DNA of 10,543 nt from Gammaproteobacteria bacterium (GTDB taxonomy: Bacteria; Pseudomonadota; Gammaproteobacteria; Xanthomonadales; Marinicellaceae), in NCBI GenBank assembly GCA_030426705.1, contig JAUHXW010000078.1:1-10543 (forward strand). Direction: 5' to 3'. Position 1 is the first letter of the stretch. Each line of letters opens with the position of its first letter. A program made the position numbers and the translations under genes. Under the pieces are notes generated by a model that was not told the origin of the DNA, made no database searches, and saw only the letters and a list, made by a program, of their open reading frames with translations. Below, piece after piece: positions 1 to 5,943 of the stretch.

Positions 1-717
1 TATCGATGCTGCAGCCCGCAGACCTTCCTCAACATCACCGGGTTCCAGCATGTTTTGTTGCTTATTGGCATGATGAGCCCACACACCTGCCAAGCAATCA
101 GCTTGCAATTCCATCATCACTGACAATTGATTGACTTCGACTTTGGAACCGGCCTGTTGTTGCCATTTTCTGACCTGTCTTTCGGTGCCGGTGATGTTTT
201 GAATGTGGTGACCAACTTCATGTCCTATCACATACGCACGGGCAAAATCACCCGGCGCGCCCATGCGTTCCAGCTGTCGGAAAAAGCTCAAAGACAAATA
301 TACCTTGTTGTCACCCGGACAATAAAACGGACCGACTGCTTCTGAGTTGATCCCACAGCGTGATTGCACCTGACCGTCGTACAACACCATCGATGGTGGC
401 TGATATTGTTGCCCTGATTTAGAAAAAATCTGGTTCCAAATGTCTTCTGTAGAGGCAAAAATCACCGATGAAAATTCGGCCGATTCTTTTTCTGCAGCGG
501 TTTGTTGTTTGGGAATTTGTACTTTTTGTTGGCTGGTACCGCCTCCTTGTTGCATGATGTTGCCCAATAATGCCAAGGGGTTTTGTCCAGTTACCACGGC
601 GTAAATCAGCGCTATGATAATCATGCCACCTGATAATTTGGCGCCACCTCTGACCACGCCACCTCGACCTCGTCGGTCTTCAACCCGGGTACTTCTTCTT
701 TGTCCTTTCCAACGCAT
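1..717 (-). CDS. ypfJ: YpfJ-family neutral zinc metallopeptidase, membrane-anchored (3' end outside the window)
   Basis: Reading leftward from the ATG at 717, 239 codons are open to the window edge with no stop. The N-terminus is Arg/Gly-rich (residues 1-30), followed by a single hydrophobic segment (about 31-45) and a Gln-rich linker. The rest is a globular domain that should lie in the periplasm. The zinc-binding HExxH motif is seen as HEVGHH at 166-171, inside AYVIGHEVGHHIQ, and ELQADCLAGVWA follows at 203-214. This second motif is typical of the YpfJ/'putative neutral zinc metallopeptidase' family, and its Glu is the likely third zinc ligand. A Cys pair (RCG at 121, YCPG at 133) is also present. 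Family members are about 280-300 residues, so roughly 50 are missing. The physiological substrate is not well established. The start is supported by the good fit of the N-terminus and by a weak AGCAGG ribosome site 9 bases upstream. It follows the exporter operon in the same direction after 53 bp, so read-through is possible. Confidence 0.9.
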   Translation of the reverse strand, partial: MRWKGQRRSTRVEDRRGRGGVVRGGAKLSGGMIIIALIYAVVTGQNPLALLGNIMQQGGGTSQQKVQIPKQQTAAEKESAEFSSVIFASTEDIWNQIFSKSGQQYQPPSMVLYDGQVQSRCGINSEAVGPFYCPGDNKVYLSLSFFRQLERMGAPGDFARAYVIGHEVGHHIQNITGTERQVRKWQQQAGSKVEVNQLSVMMELQADCLAGVWAHHANKQQNMLEPGDVEEGLRAAASI

Positions 718-728
718 ACTTAAAAACC

Positions 729-743
729 TGCTTTGTAAAAGCA
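729..743 (-). promoter_or_regulatory. Small hairpin in the leader of the zinc protease gene
   Basis: The 53-bp gap between the exporter operon and the protease gene holds a perfect 6-bp stem with a 3-base loop (TGCTTT, TAC, AAAGCA on the minus strand). It is followed by GG and TTTTT. The 3' arm runs into the AGCAGG that is the only ribosome-site candidate for the protease. The structure could be a weak terminator of the exporter operon or could limit translation of the protease. A TATACT box and the 10-bp palindrome AGGTTAACCT (757-766) lie just upstream, but I found no convincing -35 box. The stem is AT-rich, so the call is tentative. Confidence 0.3.
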
Positions 744-770
744 ATAAGTATAACTCAGGTTAACCTCAGA

Positions 771-1940
771 TTATTTCACTTCATGGTTAAATTTTGTAAA
801 CGCCAACACCAATGCCAACAAAGCCAGAGAGTACAAAGCCAGCTGATGAAAAAACACATCTGCTATGGTCCCACCGAAATACATCAGTTCATGCAAGGCA
901 TCCATCACCCAACCTGTAGGCAAAAACATCGCCAGTTGTTGCATCCACTCCGGTGCCACTTCGATCGGCCACCAACAACCACCTAAAGCTGCGAGCAACA
1001 TCGAAACTATCACCGGAATACCACCAATTTGACCTTCATTTTTGGCCACAGAACCCATAAAAATGGAAAAGCCAGCACAAGCTGCCGACCAACTCATCAA
1101 CAAAATAAAAATCATCAACCAGTGTTCACCCCAGTGAATTTTGAACAACAAAGCGCCCATAATCATGCCATAAATCAACTGACAAATGGTCAACAACCAC
1201 TTGCCCAGCCACTTGCCAAAAATCAATTCCCTGCGGGTTATGGGTGCAGCAGAAAGGCGGCGCAGTACACCCGTTTTTCTTTCTTGAAACAATGCCAATG
1301 CGCCACTGGTTAAAGCAATCATCATGATAAACATCACCAAAATTCCTGGCACCGCTTGTTCGTAGCCATTTGGAATGGTTTCCTGCTTACCCGCTTTGCT
1401 GATATCCAGTTCAATCATGCGAGGCATTTCATTAACCGAAGTGAAATCCAGCTTTTTCCAATCAGCGGCCTCAGTTTTCTTGAGAATCAACAAATCCCCG
1501 AGGGTTTGATAAATCGCTTTATTGATTTTGAACTGGTGGTAATCACCACCCATGCCATCTGATTCAATCAGGTATTTGATTTCAACCTGTTCACCATCGA
1601 CGACTTGTTGCTGCAATTCTACGGGTATCCACAGCTGTCTATCATAATCCTCAAAGGACCATTTTTCTTTGTACAACAATTGCTCCGGGCTGAACAAACG
1701 CAAATTGTAATCTTCAGCTTCCAATCGGTACTTTATTTGTTTAAACACCGAATCTTCAGCATCGCCTTCATACCATATAGCCAACGTGGATTTGTTGCCC
1801 GAACCACTGCTGAAACCTTGTGTGGTAGAGCCAATAAAGGCAAAAAACACCAGCGGCATGATAAACAACCAAACCAGCACCGATTTGTCCTTCAAGGTGT
1901 AGACAAAGTCTTTTTGTGCAATCAACCAAATTTTACTCAT
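771..1940 (-). CDS. ABC-2 type transporter permease B
   Basis: This is a 389-residue integral inner-membrane subunit of an ABC-2 family exporter. One transmembrane helix lies near the N-terminus (about residues 21-37, LVWLFIMPLVFFAFIG). A large non-cytoplasmic domain of about 160 residues follows, then five helices in the C-terminal half, beginning with GILVMFIMMIALTSGALALF. After that helix comes the charged segment QERKTGVLRRLSAAPITRRE, which fits the cytoplasmic coupling region that contacts the ATPase. This 1+5 arrangement with a large extracytoplasmic loop is the usual one for the family. Two ATG codons are adjacent; the second (1940) was chosen because GGAGG at 1946-1950 sits 5 bases before it but only 2 before the first. 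It is the last gene of a three-gene operon and begins 10 bases after the stop of permease A. The substrate cannot be told from sequence. Confidence 0.9.
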   Translation of the reverse strand: MSKIWLIAQKDFVYTLKDKSVLVWLFIMPLVFFAFIGSTTQGFSSGSGNKSTLAIWYEGDAEDSVFKQIKYRLEAEDYNLRLFSPEQLLYKEKWSFEDYDRQLWIPVELQQQVVDGEQVEIKYLIESDGMGGDYHQFKINKAIYQTLGDLLILKKTEAADWKKLDFTSVNEMPRMIELDISKAGKQETIPNGYEQAVPGILVMFIMMIALTSGALALFQERKTGVLRRLSAAPITRRELIFGKWLGKWLLTICQLIYGMIMGALLFKIHWGEHWLMIFILLMSWSAACAGFSIFMGSVAKNEGQIGGIPVIVSMLLAALGGCWWPIEVAPEWMQQLAMFLPTGWVMDALHELMYFGGTIADVFFHQLALYSLALLALVLAFTKFNHEVK

Positions 1941-1945
1941 CATGA

Positions 1946-1950
1946 CCTCC
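1946..1950 (-). promoter_or_regulatory. Ribosome binding site deciding the permease B start
   Basis: A perfect GGAGG on the minus strand directly follows the TAG stop of permease A, which occupies 1951-1953. Its spacing is 5 bases to the ATG at 1940 and only 2 to the ATG at 1943, which favours the second ATG. Its position between the two genes is what translational coupling would look like. Confidence 0.7.
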
Positions 1951-3201
1951 CTACACCTTATGAATCAATCGTCTAATTAACACGCGATTGACTAACCACA
2001 ACACTGAAAACATCACCAGACCCAAAACAAAAGGCCACATCAAAGCTTCGGCCATTGGCTCTGCTCGAATCAACCAGTCTTTTAAACCTTGCAGTAAAAA
2101 CCCATTAGGCAAAAACTGACCTATGGTTGCCAACCAGGTCGGCATGGTTTCCATAGGGAAAAAACTGCCGCCAAGCATCAACAAAGGAAAAGAAGTGGCA
2201 TTGACCACAATCACCGCAGATTTGGCTGTGGGCATCAACAAAGAAATCATACAGAACAGTTGATAGATGACCAAACCAGAAAAGGTCAACCACAACATCA
2301 TCAAGGGCAGTTTTATCAAGGGTAAGTCAAAATATAAACCTCCTAATAAGCCCAAAATAAACACAATAAGTAAAAACAACAAAGCTGCAGCAATGACCTG
2401 ACCGTTGAAATAGGCTTTCAAGGCAGCAGGTGTTGAAGACAATCTTGGAATCACGCCATTGGTTGCATCATCCCAAATATACAACCCCATGGAATTGGCA
2501 CTGAATATCAAAGCCATAAACACAGCACCCGGAAACATCAGTAAAGCAAATGTGATGTTGGTTGCCTCGTCTACGGATTGTTCAACTTGTTGTTCAACCA
2601 TTTTCAGTTGCGGCGGGAACAGGGTTTCTTCCAGACGTTCTATTTGATTTTTGATCCCCAAGGTTAAAATCACCAACTCTGCATCATTGAATTTTTGGGT
2701 TTCCAACATGGGTTTCAAAACCGCCAATTCTTTGGCAAACAACACCTGAACATAACTGGCGGCATCGACCAGCAGTTTCATGCTGCTTTCCACCATTTGC
2801 GGCAGTATCGACTGCGCCGGGTTCTTAACCAATTTTATTTTGGTCGGTTGGTTGTTGAGCACGGCATCGCCGAAACCTTGCTCAAGCACTATCCAGGCGC
2901 TCGCATCGCCATCATCCATCAGCGCTTTGCCCTCGGTTTCACTGACTTGTTTAACGGTAAAGATTTCTGCCATCGGTCCTTGACTGAATCCCCCAATGAT
3001 AAACTGAGAAACGCCTGTTTCGTCATGATCAGTGACTAACAAACGACCGGTCATCTTACCACCACCCGTACCGGCTATTAGGCTCATCAGAAAGACAATG
3101 ATAATGGGAATGGCCAACCAGGAAATCAGACCCCATTTTTCTCTGAGCACCCGTTTGAGCCTGATGCCAGCAACGGTGAAAGGCATGCGTGTTCCACCCA
3201 T
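1951..3201 (-). CDS. ABC-2 type transporter permease A
   Basis: This is a 416-residue membrane subunit with the same layout as permease B. One helix lies near residues 25-43 (SWLAIPIIIVFLMSLIAGTG). A long extracytoplasmic region with no helix follows, then five helices in the last 200 residues (including VIAAALLFLLIVFILGLLGG and PFVLGLVMFSVLWLVNRVLI). It is clearly a different protein from permease B, so the exporter probably works with a heterodimeric membrane part. Possible starts are TTG at 3207 (overlapping the ATPase stop), ATG at 3201 and ATG at 3186. I prefer 3201: a GAGGG lies 7-8 bases upstream and the gene then begins 2 bases after the ATPase stop codon. The 3186 start, giving MPFTVAGIRLKRV, has GGTGGA upstream and would also make a normal protein. 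Either way the gene is translationally linked to the ATPase. The exported substrate is unknown. Confidence 0.88.
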   Translation of the reverse strand: MGGTRMPFTVAGIRLKRVLREKWGLISWLAIPIIIVFLMSLIAGTGGGKMTGRLLVTDHDETGVSQFIIGGFSQGPMAEIFTVKQVSETEGKALMDDGDASAWIVLEQGFGDAVLNNQPTKIKLVKNPAQSILPQMVESSMKLLVDAASYVQVLFAKELAVLKPMLETQKFNDAELVILTLGIKNQIERLEETLFPPQLKMVEQQVEQSVDEATNITFALLMFPGAVFMALIFSANSMGLYIWDDATNGVIPRLSSTPAALKAYFNGQVIAAALLFLLIVFILGLLGGLYFDLPLIKLPLMMLWLTFSGLVIYQLFCMISLLMPTAKSAVIVVNATSFPLLMLGGSFFPMETMPTWLATIGQFLPNGFLLQGLKDWLIRAEPMAEALMWPFVLGLVMFSVLWLVNRVLIRRLIHKV

Positions 3202-3203
3202 GA

Positions 3204-4115
3204 TCAATCCCTCAACTCACGGCCAGTTAACTTGATAAACAAACTTTCCAGGTTAGCCTGTTGTACCGCCGTTTGTTTGATTGTACCCTGCGGAAATTTA
3301 GCCAATAATTCAGACAGTTGACTGGCGGCATTTTCAGCCATAAAACGAACGGTATGATCTTGCCACTCTATCACTTCAAATTCAGTCAGTACCGTTTGTT
3401 CAACTGCATCAAAATCACCATTAAGGGTGATCAAATCTTTTTCCCCCATTTGGCTGCGCAGTTCATCAACCGTGCCCACAGCGATGATTTTGCCATGATC
3501 AATGATGGCGATGCGGTCACACAAGCGTTCCGCTTCTTCCATATAATGGGTTGTATAGAGCACCGCAGTGCCTTGTGCTTTTAACTGCTCTACTGCTGAC
3601 AACAAATGTTCTCTTGATTGTGGATCTACACCTACGGTCGGTTCGTCCAGTAACAATGCTTGCGGCTCATGTAAAATGGCACATGCAAAGTTTAATCGCC
3701 TTTTCATACCACCAGAATAAGTACTGACCAAATCTTTCGCTCTGGAAGTCAGACCAACTTGGTCTAATACCGTTTTGATGCGATTATTTAACTTCTCCCC
3801 GGACAAACCATAAGCCTGTCCCCAAAAATTCAGATTTTCTTGCCCACTTAGATCTTCATATAAAGCCAAATCTTGCGGCACCAGCCCCAATGATGCTTTG
3901 GCCTTGATGGCTTCACTCAGGACAGAATGCCCATTGATGTTGATCTCGCCCAATGAAGGTTTCAACAGCCCAGATATGCAATTGATGGTGGTTGATTTAC
4001 CCGCACCATTGGGGCCCAGTAAACCAAATATTTCCCCTGTTTTTACTTCAAAAGTAATGTCTTCTGCAGCCGTGAACTGGCCGTAGTTTTTCGTCAGCGC
4101 TTCTATTTGAATCAT
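3204..4115 (-). CDS. ABC transporter ATP-binding protein of the ABC-2 exporter
   Basis: This is a 303-residue cytoplasmic ATPase that would power the two permeases encoded downstream. All nucleotide-binding motifs are intact: Walker A GPNGAGKST (34-42), Q-loop Gln 81 in LVPQD, signature YSGGMKRR (133-140), Walker B LLLDEPT (154-160), D-loop VGVD, and switch His 190 in TTHYMEEA. The roughly 90 residues after the core (ending NLESLFIKLTGRELRD) match the C-terminal extension common in DrrA-type exporter ATPases (drug, polysaccharide or lipid-type substrates). The frame is open 12 codons further upstream to 4151. I chose the ATG at 4115 because MIQIEALTKNYG is the normal N-terminus of the family and the extra residues (including KRPWQKH) resemble nothing expected. 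No strong ribosome site precedes it. First gene of the leftward operon and divergent from ftsB. Confidence 0.93.
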   Translation of the reverse strand: MIQIEALTKNYGQFTAAEDITFEVKTGEIFGLLGPNGAGKSTTINCISGLLKPSLGEININGHSVLSEAIKAKASLGLVPQDLALYEDLSGQENLNFWGQAYGLSGEKLNNRIKTVLDQVGLTSRAKDLVSTYSGGMKRRLNFACAILHEPQALLLDEPTVGVDPQSREHLLSAVEQLKAQGTAVLYTTHYMEEAERLCDRIAIIDHGKIIAVGTVDELRSQMGEKDLITLNGDFDAVEQTVLTEFEVIEWQDHTVRFMAENAASQLSELLAKFPQGTIKQTAVQQANLESLFIKLTGRELRD

Positions 4116-4121
4116 ATGTTT

Positions 4122-4151
4122 TTGCCATGGTCTTTTTCTGTTAACTATCAT
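4122..4151 (+). promoter_or_regulatory. Sigma-70-like promoter candidate for ftsB-ispD-ispF
   Basis: TTGCCA at 4122-4127 and TATCAT at 4146-4151 each match the consensus at 5 of 6 positions and are separated by 18 bp. Transcription would begin near 4158, only about 3 bases before the ATG taken as the ftsB start. The message would be almost leaderless, or the true start codon lies further in. The prediction comes from reading the sequence only. Confidence 0.5.
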
Positions 4152-4155
4152 ATCA
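4147..4155 (-). promoter_or_regulatory. Extended -10 promoter candidate for the ABC exporter operon
   Basis: On the minus strand the sequence reads TGATATGAT, that is TG, one base, then TATGAT (5 of 6 matches to TATAAT): an extended -10 element. The position 17 bp upstream has no recognisable -35 box, which extended -10 promoters can tolerate. Transcription would start near 4140, giving a leader of about 25 bases before the ATPase ATG at 4115. The element overlaps the -10 box of the opposite promoter by 5 bp. Confidence 0.4.
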
Positions 4156-4160
4156 GCAAA

Positions 4161-4493
4161 ATGTTACAATTGGTTTCGAATTTTTTTGAGTTGACTGACC
4201 TTTTGAAGTGGTTAAATTTCACATTGCTGTTGTTGATTATCTGGGCCCTGTTCCAGGGACACTTCGGCGATGGCGGCAAAAAAGAACTGAAAGAAAAACA
4301 GTTGCTTTTAACTGCGCAACAAGAAGAAATTGAACACCTGAAGGAACGCAACGAAAAACTCGAAGCAGAAGTACAAAGCTTAAAAACAGGCCTGGAAGCC
4401 ATCGAAGAACGCGCCAGAGCTGAACTCGGCATGGTCAAGGAAGGCGAAACTTTTATTCAGGTCATCAGTCCCAGCAACATCGATGACCAATAA
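4161..4493 (+). CDS. ftsB: Cell division protein FtsB
   Basis: This is a small bitopic inner-membrane protein that forms the FtsQLB complex, which links early divisome assembly to activation of septal peptidoglycan synthesis. From the ATG at 4161 it has 110 residues (E. coli FtsB has 103). One transmembrane helix spans about 18-32 (LNFTLLLLIIWALF). A Glu/Lys-rich coiled coil covers about 40-79, and the diagnostic block AIEERARAELGMVKEGE is at 80-96. Identity is also supported by the ispD gene that follows, a standard gammaproteobacterial arrangement, with an 11-base overlap. The start is uncertain. No ribosome site precedes 4161, and the frame opens further upstream into the divergent ATPase gene. 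An in-frame TTG at 4203, giving (M)KWLNFTLLLL, would match the short N-terminus of E. coli FtsB better. Confidence 0.92.
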   Translation: MLQLVSNFFELTDLLKWLNFTLLLLIIWALFQGHFGDGGKKELKEKQLLLTAQQEEIEHLKERNEKLEAEVQSLKTGLEAIEERARAELGMVKEGETFIQVISPSNIDDQ

Positions 4494-5193
4494 AACCAAA
4501 ATTCATTTAATCATTGTGGCCGCCGGTATTGGCAGCCGTTTCAGGGCGACTCAAACCACAGGCAACAAACCCAAACAATATGAACAGCTGGGTAAGCAAA
4601 GCATCCTGGCTCACAGCATTCAGGCCTTTGATGAGATTGACTTGGACAGTTTGACTGTAGTTTTGCATCCTGAAGACCAAAACTGGGAAAGCATCCAACC
4701 GATTAAATCAAAACACAAGATACAAAGCACAATAGGCGGCAAACAAAGACATGATTCCGTACGCAATGGCATCAAAGCACTGAACGCAGCTAAAAATGAC
4801 TGGTTGCTGGTTCACGATGCCGCTCGGCCCTGTGTCACCACTGAAGAAGTCAATGCCTTAATTGAAACCTGTCAACAACAGCAACAAGGTGGCCTGTTGG
4901 TCAAACCCATCACCGATACCATCAAGTATTCAAAAAAAGGCAAAACTGTCGACAAAACCATCAATCGCGATGAATTGTTTGCGGCCTTAACGCCACAAAT
5001 GTTTCGCTGTGGTGATTTGCTCAAAGCCCTGACCGTGTTTGAAGCTGATACCGTTACCGACGAATCATCGGCCATTGAAGCACAAAATCAAAAGCCCCTG
5101 ATGGTCAAAGGCAAAGCCAGCAACATCAAAATCACCACTTTTGAAGACCTGGCACTGGCTGAATTTATTTTGAAGCAACAAGACAGACTTTAG
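4483..5193 (+). CDS. ispD: 2-C-methyl-D-erythritol 4-phosphate cytidylyltransferase (IspD)
   Basis: This cytosolic enzyme of the MEP isoprenoid pathway joins MEP and CTP to give CDP-methylerythritol and pyrophosphate. At 236 residues it has the standard length. Visible motifs are the nucleotide-binding AAGIGSRF (13-20, catalytic Arg 19), PKQY (30-33, Lys 31), GGKQRHDSVRNG (85-96), VHDAARPC (110-117), TPQMFR and NIK with Lys 216 before EDLALAEF. One oddity: the loop between Arg 19 and PKQY has 10 residues (FRATQTTGNK), whereas E. coli IspD has 5. This is the flexible P-loop-like segment around CTP, so the insertion is probably tolerated. The ATG lies inside the end of ftsB (overlap 4483-4493), so translation is likely coupled. 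ispF follows 10 bases after the stop. Confidence 0.97.
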   Translation: MTNKTKIHLIIVAAGIGSRFRATQTTGNKPKQYEQLGKQSILAHSIQAFDEIDLDSLTVVLHPEDQNWESIQPIKSKHKIQSTIGGKQRHDSVRNGIKALNAAKNDWLLVHDAARPCVTTEEVNALIETCQQQQQGGLLVKPITDTIKYSKKGKTVDKTINRDELFAALTPQMFRCGDLLKALTVFEADTVTDESSAIEAQNQKPLMVKGKASNIKITTFEDLALAEFILKQQDRL

Positions 5194-5203
5194 AGGAATT
5201 TAA

Positions 5204-5692
5204 ATGAGTAAACATTTTCGCATTGGCAACGGTTTTGATGTTCACGCTTTCGGCGCTGGCGACTTTATCACCCTGGGTAATGTCAAAATCCCTCATACCC
5301 ACGGTTTTGTCGCGCATTCTGATGGTGATGTGTTGATTCATGCCATTTGTGACGCCCTGCTCGGCGCTTTGGCCTTGGGTGACATTGGCGTTCATTTTCC
5401 ACCCAGTGACAACCAATGGAAAGACTGTGACAGCGTGGTATTCCTAAATCACTGTCACCAATTGATACAAAACCAAGGCTTCCAAGTTGGCAACATCGAC
5501 TGCACCATCATCGCAGAAACCCCAAAAATCAACCCGCACGTCAAAACCATTCAAGCCAGACTCGCTGAAATCCTAAGCACAGAGAAAAACCAAATCAGCA
5601 TCAAAGCCACCACCACCGAACAACTCGGCTTCACCGGCCGCCAAGAAGGCATCGCCGTGCAGGTGGTTTGTTTGTTGGAACAACGAAGTTAA
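5204..5692 (+). CDS. ispF: 2-C-methyl-D-erythritol 2,4-cyclodiphosphate synthase (IspF)
   Basis: This homotrimeric zinc enzyme converts CDP-ME 2-phosphate to ME-2,4-cyclodiphosphate and CMP, two steps after IspD in the MEP pathway. It has 162 residues, close to the usual 157-160. The metal ligands Asp 12 and His 14 (GFDVH) and His 46 are present, as are HSDGD (38-42), LGDIGVHFPPSD, and KATTTEQLGFTGRQEGIA (from 134), which lines the cytidine site. A good AGAGGAA ribosome site precedes the ATG at 5204. In E. coli truD and surE follow ispF; here neither appears and the next gene is convergent, so this is the end of the operon as far as can be seen. Confidence 0.97.
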   Translation: MSKHFRIGNGFDVHAFGAGDFITLGNVKIPHTHGFVAHSDGDVLIHAICDALLGALALGDIGVHFPPSDNQWKDCDSVVFLNHCHQLIQNQGFQVGNIDCTIIAETPKINPHVKTIQARLAEILSTEKNQISIKATTTEQLGFTGRQEGIAVQVVCLLEQRS

Positions 5693-5943
5693 CAAATCCT
5701 ACTGGATTTAGAATCTAAACCTGTAAAATTTGGAATTTGTAAGTGTATTTTTTGGAACTGAAATGACCATTTATGAGGGCAACAACAAATTTTTTTACCC
5801 AATATTTTTAAAGTTTACCTTTAAATTATATGGGTGACCACAAGAACACAGCCACTTAAACTTTTGCTTAAAAAAACCATCCACTGGAAAGCCGAAAAAC
5901 GGCTACCCAGTTATAGTTCAATCGCCCTATTTAATCACAGGAC
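5693..5943. other. Gene-free convergent intergenic region
   Basis: This is 251 bp of AT-rich sequence between the converging ends of ispF and the 1067-residue gene. I see no convincing coding frame or RNA gene. It holds three small inverted repeats: AAATCC/GGATTT (5694-5709) right after the ispF stop, TTTAAAG/CTTTAAA (5807-5825), and the better terminator-like structure at 5870-5910. No clear rho-independent terminator for ispF was found. Confidence 0.6.
5870..5910 (-). terminator. Probable rho-independent terminator of the exported-protein genes
   Basis: On the minus strand, about 33 bases after the stop at 5944, there is a 5-bp stem AGCCG/CGGCT with a five-T loop (5890-5904). Beyond a two-base mismatch the stem extends by CTGG/CCAG to 5884-5910. 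A run of seven T (5870-5876) follows, separated from the stem by 7 bases. The spacer is longer than ideal, so strength is uncertain, but orientation and position fit the leftward genes. Read in the other direction there is no T-run after the stem. Confidence 0.45.

Noticed and set aside
1605..1976. A 123-codon plus-strand frame opposite permease B
   Set aside because: It is antisense to a well-supported permease gene, its product resembles no family, and it spans the boundary between two genes of the opposite operon.
771..3201. The two adjacent permeases as one gene broken by a frameshift or as a recent duplication
   Set aside because: Each has its own N-terminal helix, large loop, five C-terminal helices, stop and ribosome site, and the two sequences are clearly different. 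A heteromeric exporter explains them.
4148..4438. A 96-codon minus-strand frame covering ftsB
   Set aside because: It is the Ser-rich reverse reading of the FtsB coiled coil; FtsB itself is securely identified.
5694..5709. Inverted repeat AAATCC/GGATTT just after the ispF stop as a terminator
   Set aside because: The stem is AT-rich and no T-run follows, so a rho-independent terminator is not supported.
5807..5825. Inverted repeat TTTAAAG/CTTTAAA in the convergent gap
   Set aside because: It consists almost only of A and T in an AT-rich stretch, where such matches are expected by chance.
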